Positions 23,391 through 31,630 of a stretch of 64,000 bases of DNA are shown here, one piece after another (the first letter of the stretch is position 1; the number at the start of each line of letters is the position of its first letter). The notes under the pieces were generated by a model. The model saw only the letters and a list, made by a program, of their open reading frames with translations. It did no database searches and had not been told where the DNA came from. The position numbers and the translations under genes were made by a program. This stretch comes from Scatosoma sp045533485 (lineage in GTDB: Bacteria; Bacillota; Clostridia; Christensenellales; Borkfalkiaceae): NCBI GenBank assembly GCA_045533485.1, contig JAZSHX010000043.1, positions 1 to 64,000 of the forward strand, given 5' to 3'.

Positions 23391-25165
23391 AAACGGTAAA
23401 AAAGAAAAAAGACGGCGCACTGTGGGCGCTGAAACGTATGGTAAGCGATTTATCGACAATCCGTCGCTGGCTGTTTGCCATTTTCCTTTGCGCGTTCGGC
23501 GTGATTGCGTGTAATATTATCGAGCCCAAGCTGTTGGGCGGTTTGATAGGACAAATCAGCGATTACGCCGTGTACGGCGGCGACAGCGCAAGCTTTTTAA
23601 GCGGTTTGCAAAAGCCCATGCTGTTGTTGCTTGTCACGTATGCTTGCTACGGCTTATTTTCGTGGGGCAAGGCGTTTTTTATCAACAACGCCATGACTAA
23701 CAAAATTACGGCAGGCAAACGCATACAGCTTTCGGGAAAAATACAACGCTTGCCCTTGTCGTATTTAGACAACAAAACGACGGGCGATATCATTTCCTTG
23801 GTACATAAAAACGTGGGGGAGATGGGCGGCAATATCCACGAAACCATCGACGTTGTGATTATGGGCGGCTTGCAAATCGTGGCGATGGCGGTAATGATGC
23901 TTTATGAAAACGCTATGATTGCGACGATGGTGCTGCTTCTCACGCCGTTATCCGCAGTGCTGTCTACCGTGATTGCGAAAAAGAGTGCGAAAGCGTACGA
24001 CAAGCTTTGGGACGAATACGACGAAATGTACGCGTATGCGGAAGAAACGTACGGGGGCTTGGAAACGGTCAAAAACTTCGGTATGGAAGAAAAGCGGTGT
24101 TTGGAATACGCGCAAATCAGCCAAAAGCTTGCCAAAACCAGCAACCGCGCCAACTTCCTTTCCGCGTTGGTACAGCCCGTTGTCGGGCTTGTCAATCACC
24201 TGTCCTTTATCGCAGTTTGTCTTTTGGGCGGCTATCTTGCCGTCCACGGCAAAATGAGCGTTGGGGCGGTAGTGACGATCGTGTTGTATTCCAAAAACTT
24301 TTCCACGCCGCTGATGCTGATTGCCAACGGATTTTCGTCCGTACAGCTGTTGGGTTCGTCCGCGAAAAAGGTATATGCGTTTTTGGACGAAGAAGAAATG
24401 CCCGTGCAAACGGACGGCTTTGCCGAGCCCGTGCAGGGCGACGTTGTTTTTCAGGACGTCGATTTTGCGTACGTGCAGGATAAGCCTGTTATTCAAGGGC
24501 TTTCCTTGACGGCTTCGGCAGGGCAAAAAATCGCGATTGTAGGGCCTACGGGCGGCGGTAAAACGACGCTGGTCAATTTATTGATGCGCTTTTACGAACC
24601 GCAAAAGGGGCACGTTTATATCGACGGGCAGGATATTGCAAATATCCGCAAGGAAACGTTGCGCGATAACGTGGCGATGGTGTTGCAGGACACGTGGCTG
24701 TTTGACGGTACGGTGGCGGAAAATATAGCGTACGGCAAAGCAGACGCTACCAAGGAAGAAGTGGAAAATGCGGCAAAATCTGCCTATGCGGATGCGTTTA
24801 TTCGCTTGCTGCCAAACGGCTACGATACGGTGCTTTCCGATGCAACGGCACTGTCGGGCGGACAAAAGCAGCTGCTTACGATTGCGCGTGCGTTTTTATC
24901 GAATAAGCGTATTTTGATTTTAGACGAAGCGACGTCGGACGTGGATACGCGCACGGAAGTGTACATACAAAAAGCCATGCGTAAACTGCAAGCGAACAAA
25001 ACCTGTTTTATCATCGCACACCGCCTGTCTACCATCGTGCACGCGGATAAAATCGTGGCGGTGGATAACGGAAAAATCGTCGACGTAGGCACGCACGAAG
25101 CGTTGCTTGAAAAGGGCGGTTTTTATGCAAGCCTTTGGCGCAGTCAATACGCGGAAAACGCTTGA
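23387..25165 (+). CDS. ABC exporter half, canonical ATPase site
   Basis: The 592-residue partner of the preceding gene has a six-helix membrane domain and a complete ATPase: Walker A GPTGGGKTT, signature LSGGQKQ, Walker B ILILDEATSDVD with Glu, and H-loop FIIAHRLS. The pair should form one exporter with one active and one degenerate site. The substrate cannot be read from sequence; peptides, lipids or drugs are all possible. The stop codon overlaps the next promoter. Confidence 0.93.
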   Translation: MKTVKKKKDGALWALKRMVSDLSTIRRWLFAIFLCAFGVIACNIIEPKLLGGLIGQISDYAVYGGDSASFLSGLQKPMLLLLVTYACYGLFSWGKAFFINNAMTNKITAGKRIQLSGKIQRLPLSYLDNKTTGDIISLVHKNVGEMGGNIHETIDVVIMGGLQIVAMAVMMLYENAMIATMVLLLTPLSAVLSTVIAKKSAKAYDKLWDEYDEMYAYAEETYGGLETVKNFGMEEKRCLEYAQISQKLAKTSNRANFLSALVQPVVGLVNHLSFIAVCLLGGYLAVHGKMSVGAVVTIVLYSKNFSTPLMLIANGFSSVQLLGSSAKKVYAFLDEEEMPVQTDGFAEPVQGDVVFQDVDFAYVQDKPVIQGLSLTASAGQKIAIVGPTGGGKTTLVNLLMRFYEPQKGHVYIDGQDIANIRKETLRDNVAMVLQDTWLFDGTVAENIAYGKADATKEEVENAAKSAYADAFIRLLPNGYDTVLSDATALSGGQKQLLTIARAFLSNKRILILDEATSDVDTRTEVYIQKAMRKLQANKTCFIIAHRLSTIVHADKIVAVDNGKIVDVGTHEALLEKGGFYASLWRSQYAENA

Positions 25166-25190
25166 CATATTCGTTGAATGGGAGTATAAT
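25162..25190 (+). promoter_or_regulatory. Promoter of the lipoprotein gene
   Basis: TTGACA (25162-25167) and TATAAT (25185-25190) are both perfect, with 17-base spacing. The -35 box contains the stop codon of the ABC gene. Confidence 0.85.
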
Positions 25191-25216
25191 GATAAAAAGC
25201 AAAAAGGAGTGTAACT

Positions 25217-25975
25217 ATGAGAGTATTCAAAAAGCTTTTATCGTTCGTTTTGCTGGGGTGTACACTGTTTTCTCTTGTCGGTTGTGGCAAAGTAGGCGGC
25301 TTTATAACGAACGAATACATAAACGGCGAACGCGTTTCCGGTCAAGCAGAGTGGAAGGCGGCGTGTAAAAAAATGCAACAGGATATCAAAACGCAAGCTT
25401 TTGAAATGCAAGTGGAAGGCGTTTTCAACGTTTCCCTTTTTAATGCGAAAGGCGCATTTAAGGCGGTAAGCAACGGTGCGCCCCAAGACGGGATTTCGGC
25501 GATTGAATTGACGACGGAAGAAAAATTCCCTTTGAAGTCAAAAAATGAGAACGAAGCACTTGTGATGTATCAAGATAAAAACAATATGCAAATTAGCTAT
25601 GAAAAGGACGGTAAGCGCGTTGGTTACAAAGGGAAAGAGCATTTGGAAGATTTCCTGCAAGGCGAATACGGTACTTGCTATGCGTCTTATCTGCTTGCGA
25701 ATACTTTAATGTACGAGGTGTTAGAATATTCCTACGAGTACTTCTCGTATGATGCGTCAAGCAGGGCGTATGTTTTGGACGAGAAAGCGATAACGCAAGA
25801 AGATTTAGACAAATCGGGATATGAAATTGAATTGAAAGAAGTTGATTTCAAGGTTTGGATTTGCGATGGAAAAGTGGAAAAGATAATATTTGAAGCGGAA
25901 GCGCAATCGAACGAATTTTTGAAAGGCATTATGGTGGAAGCGTCGGCGGTTGGGCAATTCAAGTGGTTGGATTGA
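25217..25975 (+). CDS. Secreted lipoprotein of unknown function
   Basis: The 252-residue protein begins with a lipoprotein signal peptide: basic MRVFKK, a hydrophobic stretch, then lipobox LVGC with Cys at residue 23. After processing it would be anchored outside the membrane. The mature part is a mixed alpha/beta domain without recognised motifs. It has its own promoter and an AAAAGGAG site, and a strong terminator follows, so it is monocistronic. Confidence 0.75.
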   Translation: MRVFKKLLSFVLLGCTLFSLVGCGKVGGFITNEYINGERVSGQAEWKAACKKMQQDIKTQAFEMQVEGVFNVSLFNAKGAFKAVSNGAPQDGISAIELTTEEKFPLKSKNENEALVMYQDKNNMQISYEKDGKRVGYKGKEHLEDFLQGEYGTCYASYLLANTLMYEVLEYSYEYFSYDASSRAYVLDEKAITQEDLDKSGYEIELKEVDFKVWICDGKVEKIIFEAEAQSNEFLKGIMVEASAVGQFKWLD

Positions 25976-26022
25976 CAAACAAGCGAACGGTTTTTTGGGT
26001 ATAATTTCAAAAATAAACAAAC

Positions 26023-26062
26023 AGGGTGTGTTGCAAAAACGGCGACGCACCCTTTATTTTTA
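26023..26062 (+). terminator. Intrinsic terminator after the lipoprotein gene
   Basis: AGGGTGTGTTGC (26023-26034) pairs with GCGACGCACCCT (26042-26053) allowing G-U pairs. TTATTTTT follows. Confidence 0.85.
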
Positions 26063-26124
26063 ATAAAAAATAACAAAAATTCTCAAAAAAAGCAGAAAAA
26101 AGATAAAAATGCGTGCAAAATAGC

Positions 26125-26153
26125 TTGCCAAGCATTGTCCTTTATGCTAAAAT
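26125..26153 (+). promoter_or_regulatory. Promoter of rpsB-tsf
   Basis: TTGCCA (26125-26130) and TAAAAT (26148-26153) lie 17 bases apart, followed by a 117-base leader. Confidence 0.65.
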
Positions 26154-26173
26154 AATATAGCTAAAAATTCACA

Positions 26174-26247
26174 CTCGCTTACTATGCGCAATCCGTGCTT
26201 GTAAAATCTTTCAATGCAAGCGTCGTTGCGAGCCAACATAGGGCGAG
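26174..26247 (+). promoter_or_regulatory. Structured rpsB leader RNA
   Basis: Four nested stems line up in order: CTCGC (26174-26178) with GCGAG (26243-26247), CTATG (26182-26186) with CATAG (26237-26241), CGCAA (26187-26191) with TTGCG (26226-26230), and GCTTG (26197-26201) with CAAGC (26217-26221). Such a stacked helix just before rpsB is what an S2-binding autoregulatory leader would look like. The outer stem touches the first of two purine-rich sites before the start codon. Its function is inferred. Confidence 0.65.
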
Positions 26248-26270
26248 GAGGTAAAACGGAGGAATGAATT

Positions 26271-27038
26271 ATGGCAGTTATCAGCATGAAGCAGCTCTTA
26301 GAAGCAGGTGTTCACTTTGGTCATCAAACGAGAAAGTGGAACCCCAAAATGAAGAAGTACATCTTCGCAGCAAGAAACGACATTCACATCATCGACTTGC
26401 AAGTTACCGCACAACTTATTGAAGAAGCGTACACGTTCGTTTGCGACAGCGTAAAAGCAGGCAAAACCGTGCTTTTCGTTGGTACGAAGAAACAAGCGCA
26501 AGACGCAATCAAGGAAGAAGCGGAAAGATGCGGTCAATACTACGTGAACTCCCGTTGGCTTGGCGGTTGCCTTACCAACTTCAAAACGATGAGAAGCCGC
26601 GTAGAAAGATTGGAAAAGCTGGAAGCTATGGAAGCAAACGGCGATTTCAACTTCTTGCCCAAGAAAGAAGTTATGCTTCTTAAAAAGGAAATGGAAAAAT
26701 TGCAAACCAACCTTGGCGGTATCAAAACGATGAAGGCAATCCCCGGCGTTATGTTCGTGGTTGACCCCCACAACGAAGACATCGCAATCAAGGAAGCGAA
26801 AAAGCTTGGTATCAAGATCGTAGCTATCACCGATACCAACTGCGATCCCGACGAAGTGGATTACGTAATCCCCGGTAACGACGACGCTATCCGCGCAATC
26901 AAATTGATCGCGTCCGTAATGGCAAACGCAGTTATCGAAGCAAACCAAGGCGAAGAAGCAGTGGTTGCGCCTGCAGCGGAAGAAGCTGCTCCCGAATCCA
27001 TCGAAGAAGTGGTTGCGGCTGCGGAAGAAAACGCATAA
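26271..27038 (+). CDS. rpsB: 30S ribosomal protein S2
   Basis: The 255-residue protein carries the S2 start MKQLLEAGVHFGHQTRKWNPKM (quoted region residues 5-26, key residues HFGHQ and WNP), and RWLGGCLTNF and GVMFVVDP in the body. The C-terminal ~30 residues are an Ala/Glu-rich acidic extension. The site CGGAGGA precedes the ATG. It is followed by tsf, the usual bacterial order. Confidence 0.98.
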   Translation: MAVISMKQLLEAGVHFGHQTRKWNPKMKKYIFAARNDIHIIDLQVTAQLIEEAYTFVCDSVKAGKTVLFVGTKKQAQDAIKEEAERCGQYYVNSRWLGGCLTNFKTMRSRVERLEKLEAMEANGDFNFLPKKEVMLLKKEMEKLQTNLGGIKTMKAIPGVMFVVDPHNEDIAIKEAKKLGIKIVAITDTNCDPDEVDYVIPGNDDAIRAIKLIASVMANAVIEANQGEEAVVAPAAEEAAPESIEEVVAAAEENA

Positions 27039-27086
27039 GCAATTTTCGGGCAATAAAAAAGAAAAATATCAAGGAGAAATAAAATT

Positions 27087-27986
27087 ATGGCATTTACCGG
27101 TAAAGACGTAATGGCGCTCCGCGAAAGAACGGGCGCAGGTATTATGGACTGCAAAAAGGCATTGACGGATACCGACGGCGATATGAACAAAGCGGCTGAC
27201 CTTTTGAGAGAAAGAGGCATCGCAAAAGCGGAAAAGAAAGCTTCCCGTATCGCAGCGGAAGGTATCGTTGCTTGCTATATCGAAGGTAACGTAGGCGTTA
27301 TGGTAGAATTGAACTGCGAAACGGACTTCGTTGCAAAGAACCCTCAATTTTTGGAAACGGCAACGGAAGTTGCAAAAGTGGTTGCAAACGAAAACCCTGC
27401 ATCGGTTGAAGCGCTTTTGGAATGCGCTTGCCAAGGTGCAACGGTTGCAGATTTCTTGAAGAGCAAAATCGCTATCATCGGCGAAAAGATTGCCGTTAGA
27501 AGATTTGAACGTTTCGTATCCAACGGTTTCTTGCAAAGCTATATCCACCTTGGCGGTAAGCTTGGCGTATTGCTTGACGCAAGCGGCGAAGGCGAAGCTG
27601 CAAAGGAAGCTGCGCACGATATCACGCTTCAAATCGCGTTCACGAAGCCTGCATACCTTTGCAAAGACGAAGTGCCTGCAGACGTAGTTGCACACGAAAA
27701 AGAAGTGCTTGTTGCACAAATCAAAAACGACGAAAAGCTTGCAAACAAACCTGCACAAGTTATCGAAAAGATGGTGGAAGGCAGAATTAAGAAATTCTTT
27801 GAAGAAAGCTGCTTGATGGAACAAGCGTTCATCAAAGACGATTCCAAGAAAGTTGCCGACCTTTTGAAAGCGGCAGGCGCAGGCGTAAATAAATTTGCGT
27901 TCTACGTAATGGGCGAAGGTCTTGAAAAGAAGAGCGAAGATTTGAGCGAAGAAGTTGCAAAGCAAGTTGCTGCAATGCAAAAATAA
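27087..27986 (+). CDS. tsf: Elongation factor Ts
   Basis: This is the nucleotide exchange factor for EF-Tu. The 299 residues contain the UBA-like N-terminal domain with LRERTGAGIMDCKKAL and the core motif ELNCETDFVAKN. The dimerisation subdomain is present, so it is the full-length bacterial form. It is 48 bases after rpsB with a CAAGGAG site, and a GC-rich hairpin ends the operon. Confidence 0.98.
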   Translation: MAFTGKDVMALRERTGAGIMDCKKALTDTDGDMNKAADLLRERGIAKAEKKASRIAAEGIVACYIEGNVGVMVELNCETDFVAKNPQFLETATEVAKVVANENPASVEALLECACQGATVADFLKSKIAIIGEKIAVRRFERFVSNGFLQSYIHLGGKLGVLLDASGEGEAAKEAAHDITLQIAFTKPAYLCKDEVPADVVAHEKEVLVAQIKNDEKLANKPAQVIEKMVEGRIKKFFEESCLMEQAFIKDDSKKVADLLKAAGAGVNKFAFYVMGEGLEKKSEDLSEEVAKQVAAMQK

Positions 27987-28008
27987 TTTCGTTTTAACGT
28001 AAACTTTT

Positions 28009-28034
28009 ACCGCGCGTGCGTACGTACGCGCGGT
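28009..28034 (+). terminator. GC-rich hairpin after tsf
   Basis: ACCGCGCGT and ACGCGCGGT form the stem around GCGTACGT. The following sequence has only a moderate T content (ATTCCTTGTATT), so termination strength is uncertain. Confidence 0.6.
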
Positions 28035-28072
28035 ATTCCTTGTATTATAGTGCAACAAAGCGCGCAATTTTA

Positions 28073-28101
28073 TTGATTTTTCTTTTGCGTTTTGTTATAC
28101 T
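28073..28101 (+). promoter_or_regulatory. Promoter of obgE
   Basis: TTGATT (28073-28078) and TATACT (28096-28101) lie 17 bases apart, 38 bases before the start codon. Confidence 0.7.
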
Positions 28102-28139
28102 AATAAAGACGAAGAGTATAGATAAGGACGAAAAAAGGT

Positions 28140-29420
28140 ATGGCAACGGTTGAATTTACCGACAAAGTGAAAATCTTAATCAAAGCAGGCGACGGCGGCG
28201 ACGGTATGAACTCTTTCAAAGCGTTCAAGGGCAAACCTGCTTGCGGACCGGACGGCGGCGACGGCGGCAAGGGCGGCGACGTGTATTTCGTTGGCGATAA
28301 GGACGTGAACGATTTGTTCCCGTTCCGTTTTAATTCGCGCTTTTTAGCGGACGACGGCGAAGTGGGCGGCACAAACAAATGCTTCGGTAAAAGCGGCAAG
28401 GACGTGTTTATCAAAGTGCCTTTGGGTACGCTGGTGCGAGACGAAGAAACGGGCAAGCTCATTTGCGACGTGTTTGAAGACGGGCAAAAAGTGCTGGTGG
28501 CGCGCGGCGGTAACGGCGGTAAAGGCAACGTGCGTTTTACAACGGCAAGACGGCACGCTCCCAACTTTGCGCAAAAGGGCGAAAAGGTAAAATCCCATTA
28601 CGTGATTTTGGAACTCAAAGTGATTGCCGACGTCGGTTTTGTCGGTTTCCCCAACGTTGGGAAAAGCACCTTGCTTTCTAAAATTTCCGCGGCAAAACCC
28701 AAAATTGCCAACTACCATTTCACCACGCTTTCTCCCAACCTTGGCGTAGTGCGCTATTATGAAAAATCCTTCGTGGCGGCGGATATTCCCGGTTTGATTG
28801 AAGGTGCGGCGCAGGGCGCGGGGCTTGGGCATGACTTTTTGCGCCATATCGAACGCACGCGTATGCTTTGCCACGTGTTGGATATTTCCGGCTGCGAAGG
28901 CCGCGATCCCATCGAAGATTTCAAGAAAATCAACGACGAACTTAAAGAATACAGCGAAGTGTTAGCAAAAGCGCCGCAAATCGTCGTTTGTAACAAGTGC
29001 GATATCTACGGTGCGGAAGACAATTTGAAAGCGTTTAAGAAAAAGTACGGCAGAAAATACAAAATTTTCCCCATCACCGCGCTTTCGGGCGACGGCACGC
29101 GCGAGCTTATCGAAGGTATTTTCTCTGTGCTTGACACCTTGCCCCCCGTTGAACCTATCCCCGTGGAAGAAGAGTTTGAATACAAGGCGAACGACGATTT
29201 GAGCTTTGAAATTTTCCAAGACGAAGACGGCGTGTTTGTCGTGGTCGGCGGACTTATCGATATGCTTTGCAGAAACGTTGTTTTGAACAATCCCGATTCC
29301 ATGCAATATTTCCAAAAAGTGTTGCGGCTTCGCGGCGTTATCAAAGCGCTTGCAAAAATGGGCTGTAAGGAAGGCGACACCGTTTCTATCGGCGACGTAG
29401 AGTTTGATTTCGTGCCGTAA
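28140..29420 (+). CDS. obgE: Obg-family GTPase
   Basis: This essential GTPase takes part in 50S maturation and stress control. The 426 residues show the glycine-rich Obg fold (residues 1-158, repeated GGDGG and GGNGGKGN), the G domain with G1 GFPNVGKST, switch motif ADIPGLIEGA and NKCD, and a C-terminal OCT domain (~residues 340-426), which is typical of Gram-positive Obg. Start codon spacing to GAAAAAAGG is normal. Confidence 0.97.
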   Translation: MATVEFTDKVKILIKAGDGGDGMNSFKAFKGKPACGPDGGDGGKGGDVYFVGDKDVNDLFPFRFNSRFLADDGEVGGTNKCFGKSGKDVFIKVPLGTLVRDEETGKLICDVFEDGQKVLVARGGNGGKGNVRFTTARRHAPNFAQKGEKVKSHYVILELKVIADVGFVGFPNVGKSTLLSKISAAKPKIANYHFTTLSPNLGVVRYYEKSFVAADIPGLIEGAAQGAGLGHDFLRHIERTRMLCHVLDISGCEGRDPIEDFKKINDELKEYSEVLAKAPQIVVCNKCDIYGAEDNLKAFKKKYGRKYKIFPITALSGDGTRELIEGIFSVLDTLPPVEPIPVEEEFEYKANDDLSFEIFQDEDGVFVVVGGLIDMLCRNVVLNNPDSMQYFQKVLRLRGVIKALAKMGCKEGDTVSIGDVEFDFVP

Positions 29421-29434
29421 TGGATAAAATGCAC

Positions 29435-29453
29435 GCACCAGGTATGCGTTGAA
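29435..29453 (+). repeat. Dispersed motif GCACCAGGTATGCGTTGAA
   Basis: A member of the CAGGTATGC motif family, lying in the 53-base gap between obgE and yhbY, before the AAAAAGGA site of yhbY. Confidence 0.5.
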
Positions 29454-29473
29454 CAAAGAAAAAGGATATAAAT

Positions 29474-29788
29474 ATGAACATTATCACCAGTGAAAATATT
29501 ACAAGCAAACAAAGAAGCAAATTAAAATCGTTGGCGTCGACGATGTCGCCTATCGCGCAAATCGGTAAGGGCGGCGTGACGGACAACGTTTTGAAAACGC
29601 TTTCCGACGCGTTGGACGCGCGTGAGCTTATCAAAGTCAACATTTTGGAAACGGCGGACGAAGATTATAAAAATTTAGCGGAAAACGTAGCGGAGCTTTT
29701 GGATGCGGTGTGCGTTGCCGTCATCGGCAGAAAAGCCATTTTCTACCGTTATTCTTCGCGCTCAAATTTCGCACATTTGGAAATTTGA
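29474..29788 (+). CDS. yhbY: YhbY (CRM-domain) RNA-binding protein
   Basis: The 104-residue protein is a single CRM domain as in E. coli YhbY, which associates with pre-50S ribosomes. The start LTSKQRSKLKSLAS-like helix (here ITSKQRSKLKSLAS) and the QIGKGGVTDNV loop, equivalent to the GxxG RNA-binding loop, are clear. It follows obgE, so two ribosome-assembly factors are linked. Confidence 0.93.
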   Translation: MNIITSENITSKQRSKLKSLASTMSPIAQIGKGGVTDNVLKTLSDALDARELIKVNILETADEDYKNLAENVAELLDAVCVAVIGRKAIFYRYSSRSNFAHLEI

Positions 29789-29867
29789 CAAAACCTTGGC
29801 TTAAAAGCGTTTAGAAACCGTCTATTTGTTTTATAAATAGATAGAACAATTTGAAAGGATAGCTATT

Positions 29868-30404
29868 ATGGAAGAAAAAGAATTGCAAGAACAAACGGTG
29901 GAAGAAACCGTGCAAAATGCAGAAGAAAAAGAGCCCAAGAAAAAGAGCGCAAATAAAAAATTGACGGAAGAGCTGGAAGCGGCGAAAGCGGAAGCGGAAG
30001 ACAACAAGCGCAAATGGTACGCGGTTACGGCGGAATATGAAAATTATCGCCGTCGCACGCAAACGCAGTCGGCGCAACGCTATCAAGAAGGCAGAAACGA
30101 CGTGATTGCGTCGCTTTTCCCCATCGGCGACAATTTATCCCGCGCGATGGATGCTTGCCAAGACGAAAACACCAAGCAGGGCTTGGATATGGTGCTCAAA
30201 GCGTTTAACAAGGTGCTGGAAGGCGAAGGCGTGGAAGAAATCAATCCCGTTGGAGAAGCGTTTGATGCAACGTATGCGGAAGCGATTATGGCAATGCCTT
30301 GCGCAGACGGCGAAGAAAGCGGCATTGTAAAGCAGGTGTACGTCAAGGGCTATAAAAAGGGCGATAAAGTGTTGCGCTACGCGCAGGTTATCGTTACGCA
30401 ATAA
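29868..30404 (+). CDS. grpE: GrpE, DnaK nucleotide exchange factor
   Basis: The 178-residue protein has an acidic Glu-rich N-terminus, a long dimer helix (ELEAAKAEAEDNKRKW), the YENYRRRTQ motif, and the C-terminal beta-wing domain with GEAFDATYAEAI. The usual partners hrcA, dnaK and dnaJ are not adjacent, since yhbY lies before it and a terminator after it. No CIRCE operator was found in the 79-base upstream gap. The ribosome binding site is AAAGGA. Confidence 0.95.
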   Translation: MEEKELQEQTVEETVQNAEEKEPKKKSANKKLTEELEAAKAEAEDNKRKWYAVTAEYENYRRRTQTQSAQRYQEGRNDVIASLFPIGDNLSRAMDACQDENTKQGLDMVLKAFNKVLEGEGVEEINPVGEAFDATYAEAIMAMPCADGEESGIVKQVYVKGYKKGDKVLRYAQVIVTQ

Positions 30405-30412
30405 TAAAACTC

Positions 30413-30452
30413 AAAAAGGCAGGTGTGCGATTGTTTGCATACCTGCCCCTTT
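30413..30452 (+). terminator. Terminator built from the CAGGTATGC motif
   Basis: AAAAAGGCAGGTGTGC pairs with GCATACCTGCCCCTTTT around GATTGTTT. The arms carry the dispersed repeat motif seen elsewhere. Confidence 0.8.
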
Positions 30453-30492
30453 TATTTAGATAGAACACGGCAGACTTTTCGTCTGCCTTTTT

Positions 30493-30702
30493 TTATTTTA
30501 AGCCCAAAATCTCGTCGGCGGAAACGTCCAAAATTTCGCAAATATTGGCAAACGTATCCAGCGACGGATATTTATCCAAACGCATATACTTGCTGACGGT
30601 GGAAGGATTTATTCCCAACTTTTCCGCAAGCTCTTTTTGCGTAATATGGCTGTATTGTATAGCTTCTCTTAATCTTTTTTGTATTTCCACAATATTTTTC
30701 AT
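30493..30702 (-). CDS. Small XRE-family repressor
   Basis: The 69-residue protein is little more than one Cro/C1-type helix-turn-helix (TQKELAEKLGINPSTVSKYM). The start at 30702 is preferred because TATTAT lies 6 bases upstream, giving a leaderless message, and no ribosome binding site supports an earlier start. It is divergent from the membrane-protein gene at 30808. The shared region holds two matching palindromes, so it likely represses both directions. Confidence 0.85.
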   Translation of the reverse strand: MKNIVEIQKRLREAIQYSHITQKELAEKLGINPSTVSKYMRLDKYPSLDTFANICEILDVSADEILGLK

Positions 30703-30714
30703 ATAAAAATAATA

Positions 30715-30763
30715 GCACAATGTGCATTTTTTGCTTGACAAAAGGCACACTGTGCCTTATAAT
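30715..30763 (+). promoter_or_regulatory. Twin operators and promoter between divergent genes
   Basis: GCACA-A-TGTGC (30715-30725) and GGCACA-C-TGTGCC (30744-30756) are perfect palindromes with centres 30 bases apart, about three helical turns. The second fills the spacer of a consensus promoter: TTGACA (30735-30740), 17 bases, TATAAT (30758-30763). Binding there should block transcription of the gene at 30808. Confidence 0.85.
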
Positions 30764-30807
30764 AGTATATACAAAACAAAAAATCTATACAAACAAGGAG
30801 AAAAAGT

Positions 30808-31542
30808 ATGAAATGTAGTTATTGTGGAAAGAAAATGCGCAAAGACGATGCGGTGTGTCCGCATTGTGGTGCCGGTGATTATTTTCAGCAACTTCCGGTA
30901 GTGAATCAAGCGTCCAACTTTGGTTATAACTATGCGTCTTATCCTATGGGATATCCGCAGACGATGGCGGAAAACGATAAAGATATGTATATGTTGCCGG
31001 TGAGGACAAAGCAAAAAAACCGAATCGCGAAATGGGCTCTTAGATTTTCTATCTATCCTTTGATTGGCTTATTTCTAGTGGGTATACTTATCATATTGGC
31101 GTACAAGTGGGAAGCATTTGGGGCGGCGTTTGATGTCTGGGGGTTGGTTTTTCATATATGGATGGCGCCAGGAGAGGGCGTGCAGGAGCTTGGACGTTTT
31201 GGTGCAATGGAAGGGCAATCTTTTGCGGAATTAAAAGAAATTGTTTCCATAATCTTTACTCAATTAACACTTGAATTTGAAGGGGTAACGGAAATTCAAA
31301 CACTGAAAGCACTGTTTTACGTGTGGGGCGTTGTTGTGCCTTTATTATATTTATTTTTGCTTTTAACCAGCGTCGGCGTAATTTTAATTATACCTTTTGC
31401 TATTATCGGGTGGAAGCGGTCGGAAAAAAGAAATGGAACAGGCAAAAAGCATTCAATTTGGGCGTTACGCCTTTATTGGTTGATGCCGCTATTGATAGTT
31501 TTACTTTTTGTGCTTTTTTATGCGGCAGCCTTATTGATCTGA
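30808..31542 (+). CDS. Zinc-ribbon membrane protein
   Basis: The 244-residue protein starts with a zinc ribbon (CSYCGKK... CPHCGAGD, four Cys at residues 3, 6, 18 and 21). A Tyr/Gln-rich linker and three hydrophobic segments follow, at about residues 80-100, 170-200 and 220-243. Such zinc_ribbon_2 membrane proteins are common in Firmicutes, with unknown roles. It is A+T-richer than its neighbours. It appears to be the single target of the divergent XRE repressor. Confidence 0.75.
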   Translation: MKCSYCGKKMRKDDAVCPHCGAGDYFQQLPVVNQASNFGYNYASYPMGYPQTMAENDKDMYMLPVRTKQKNRIAKWALRFSIYPLIGLFLVGILIILAYKWEAFGAAFDVWGLVFHIWMAPGEGVQELGRFGAMEGQSFAELKEIVSIIFTQLTLEFEGVTEIQTLKALFYVWGVVVPLLYLFLLLTSVGVILIIPFAIIGWKRSEKRNGTGKKHSIWALRLYWLMPLLIVLLFVLFYAAALLI

Positions 31543-31580
31543 TAAATATTGGAAAATTTTTGGTTTACTGTAGAATAAAA

Positions 31581-31617
31581 AAGAAGTCAATCTTGCATAG
31601 ATTGACTTCTTTTTTTA
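31581..31617. terminator. Intrinsic terminator between convergent genes
   Basis: AAGAAGTCAATC (31581-31592) and GATTGACTTCTT (31600-31611) form a 12-bp perfect stem, with T and A runs on both sides. Confidence 0.92.
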
Positions 31618-31630
31618 CAACAAATAAACC

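Noticed and set aside
25972..26008. Promoter TTGACA...TATAAT directly after the lipoprotein stop
   Set aside because: The spacer is about 22 bases, too long for a sigma-70-type promoter, and a terminator follows at 26023 before any gene.
29789..29867. CIRCE heat-shock operator before grpE
   Set aside because: No TTAGCACTC...GAGTGCTAA-like inverted repeat is present; only a weak CTATTT/AAATAG pair is seen.
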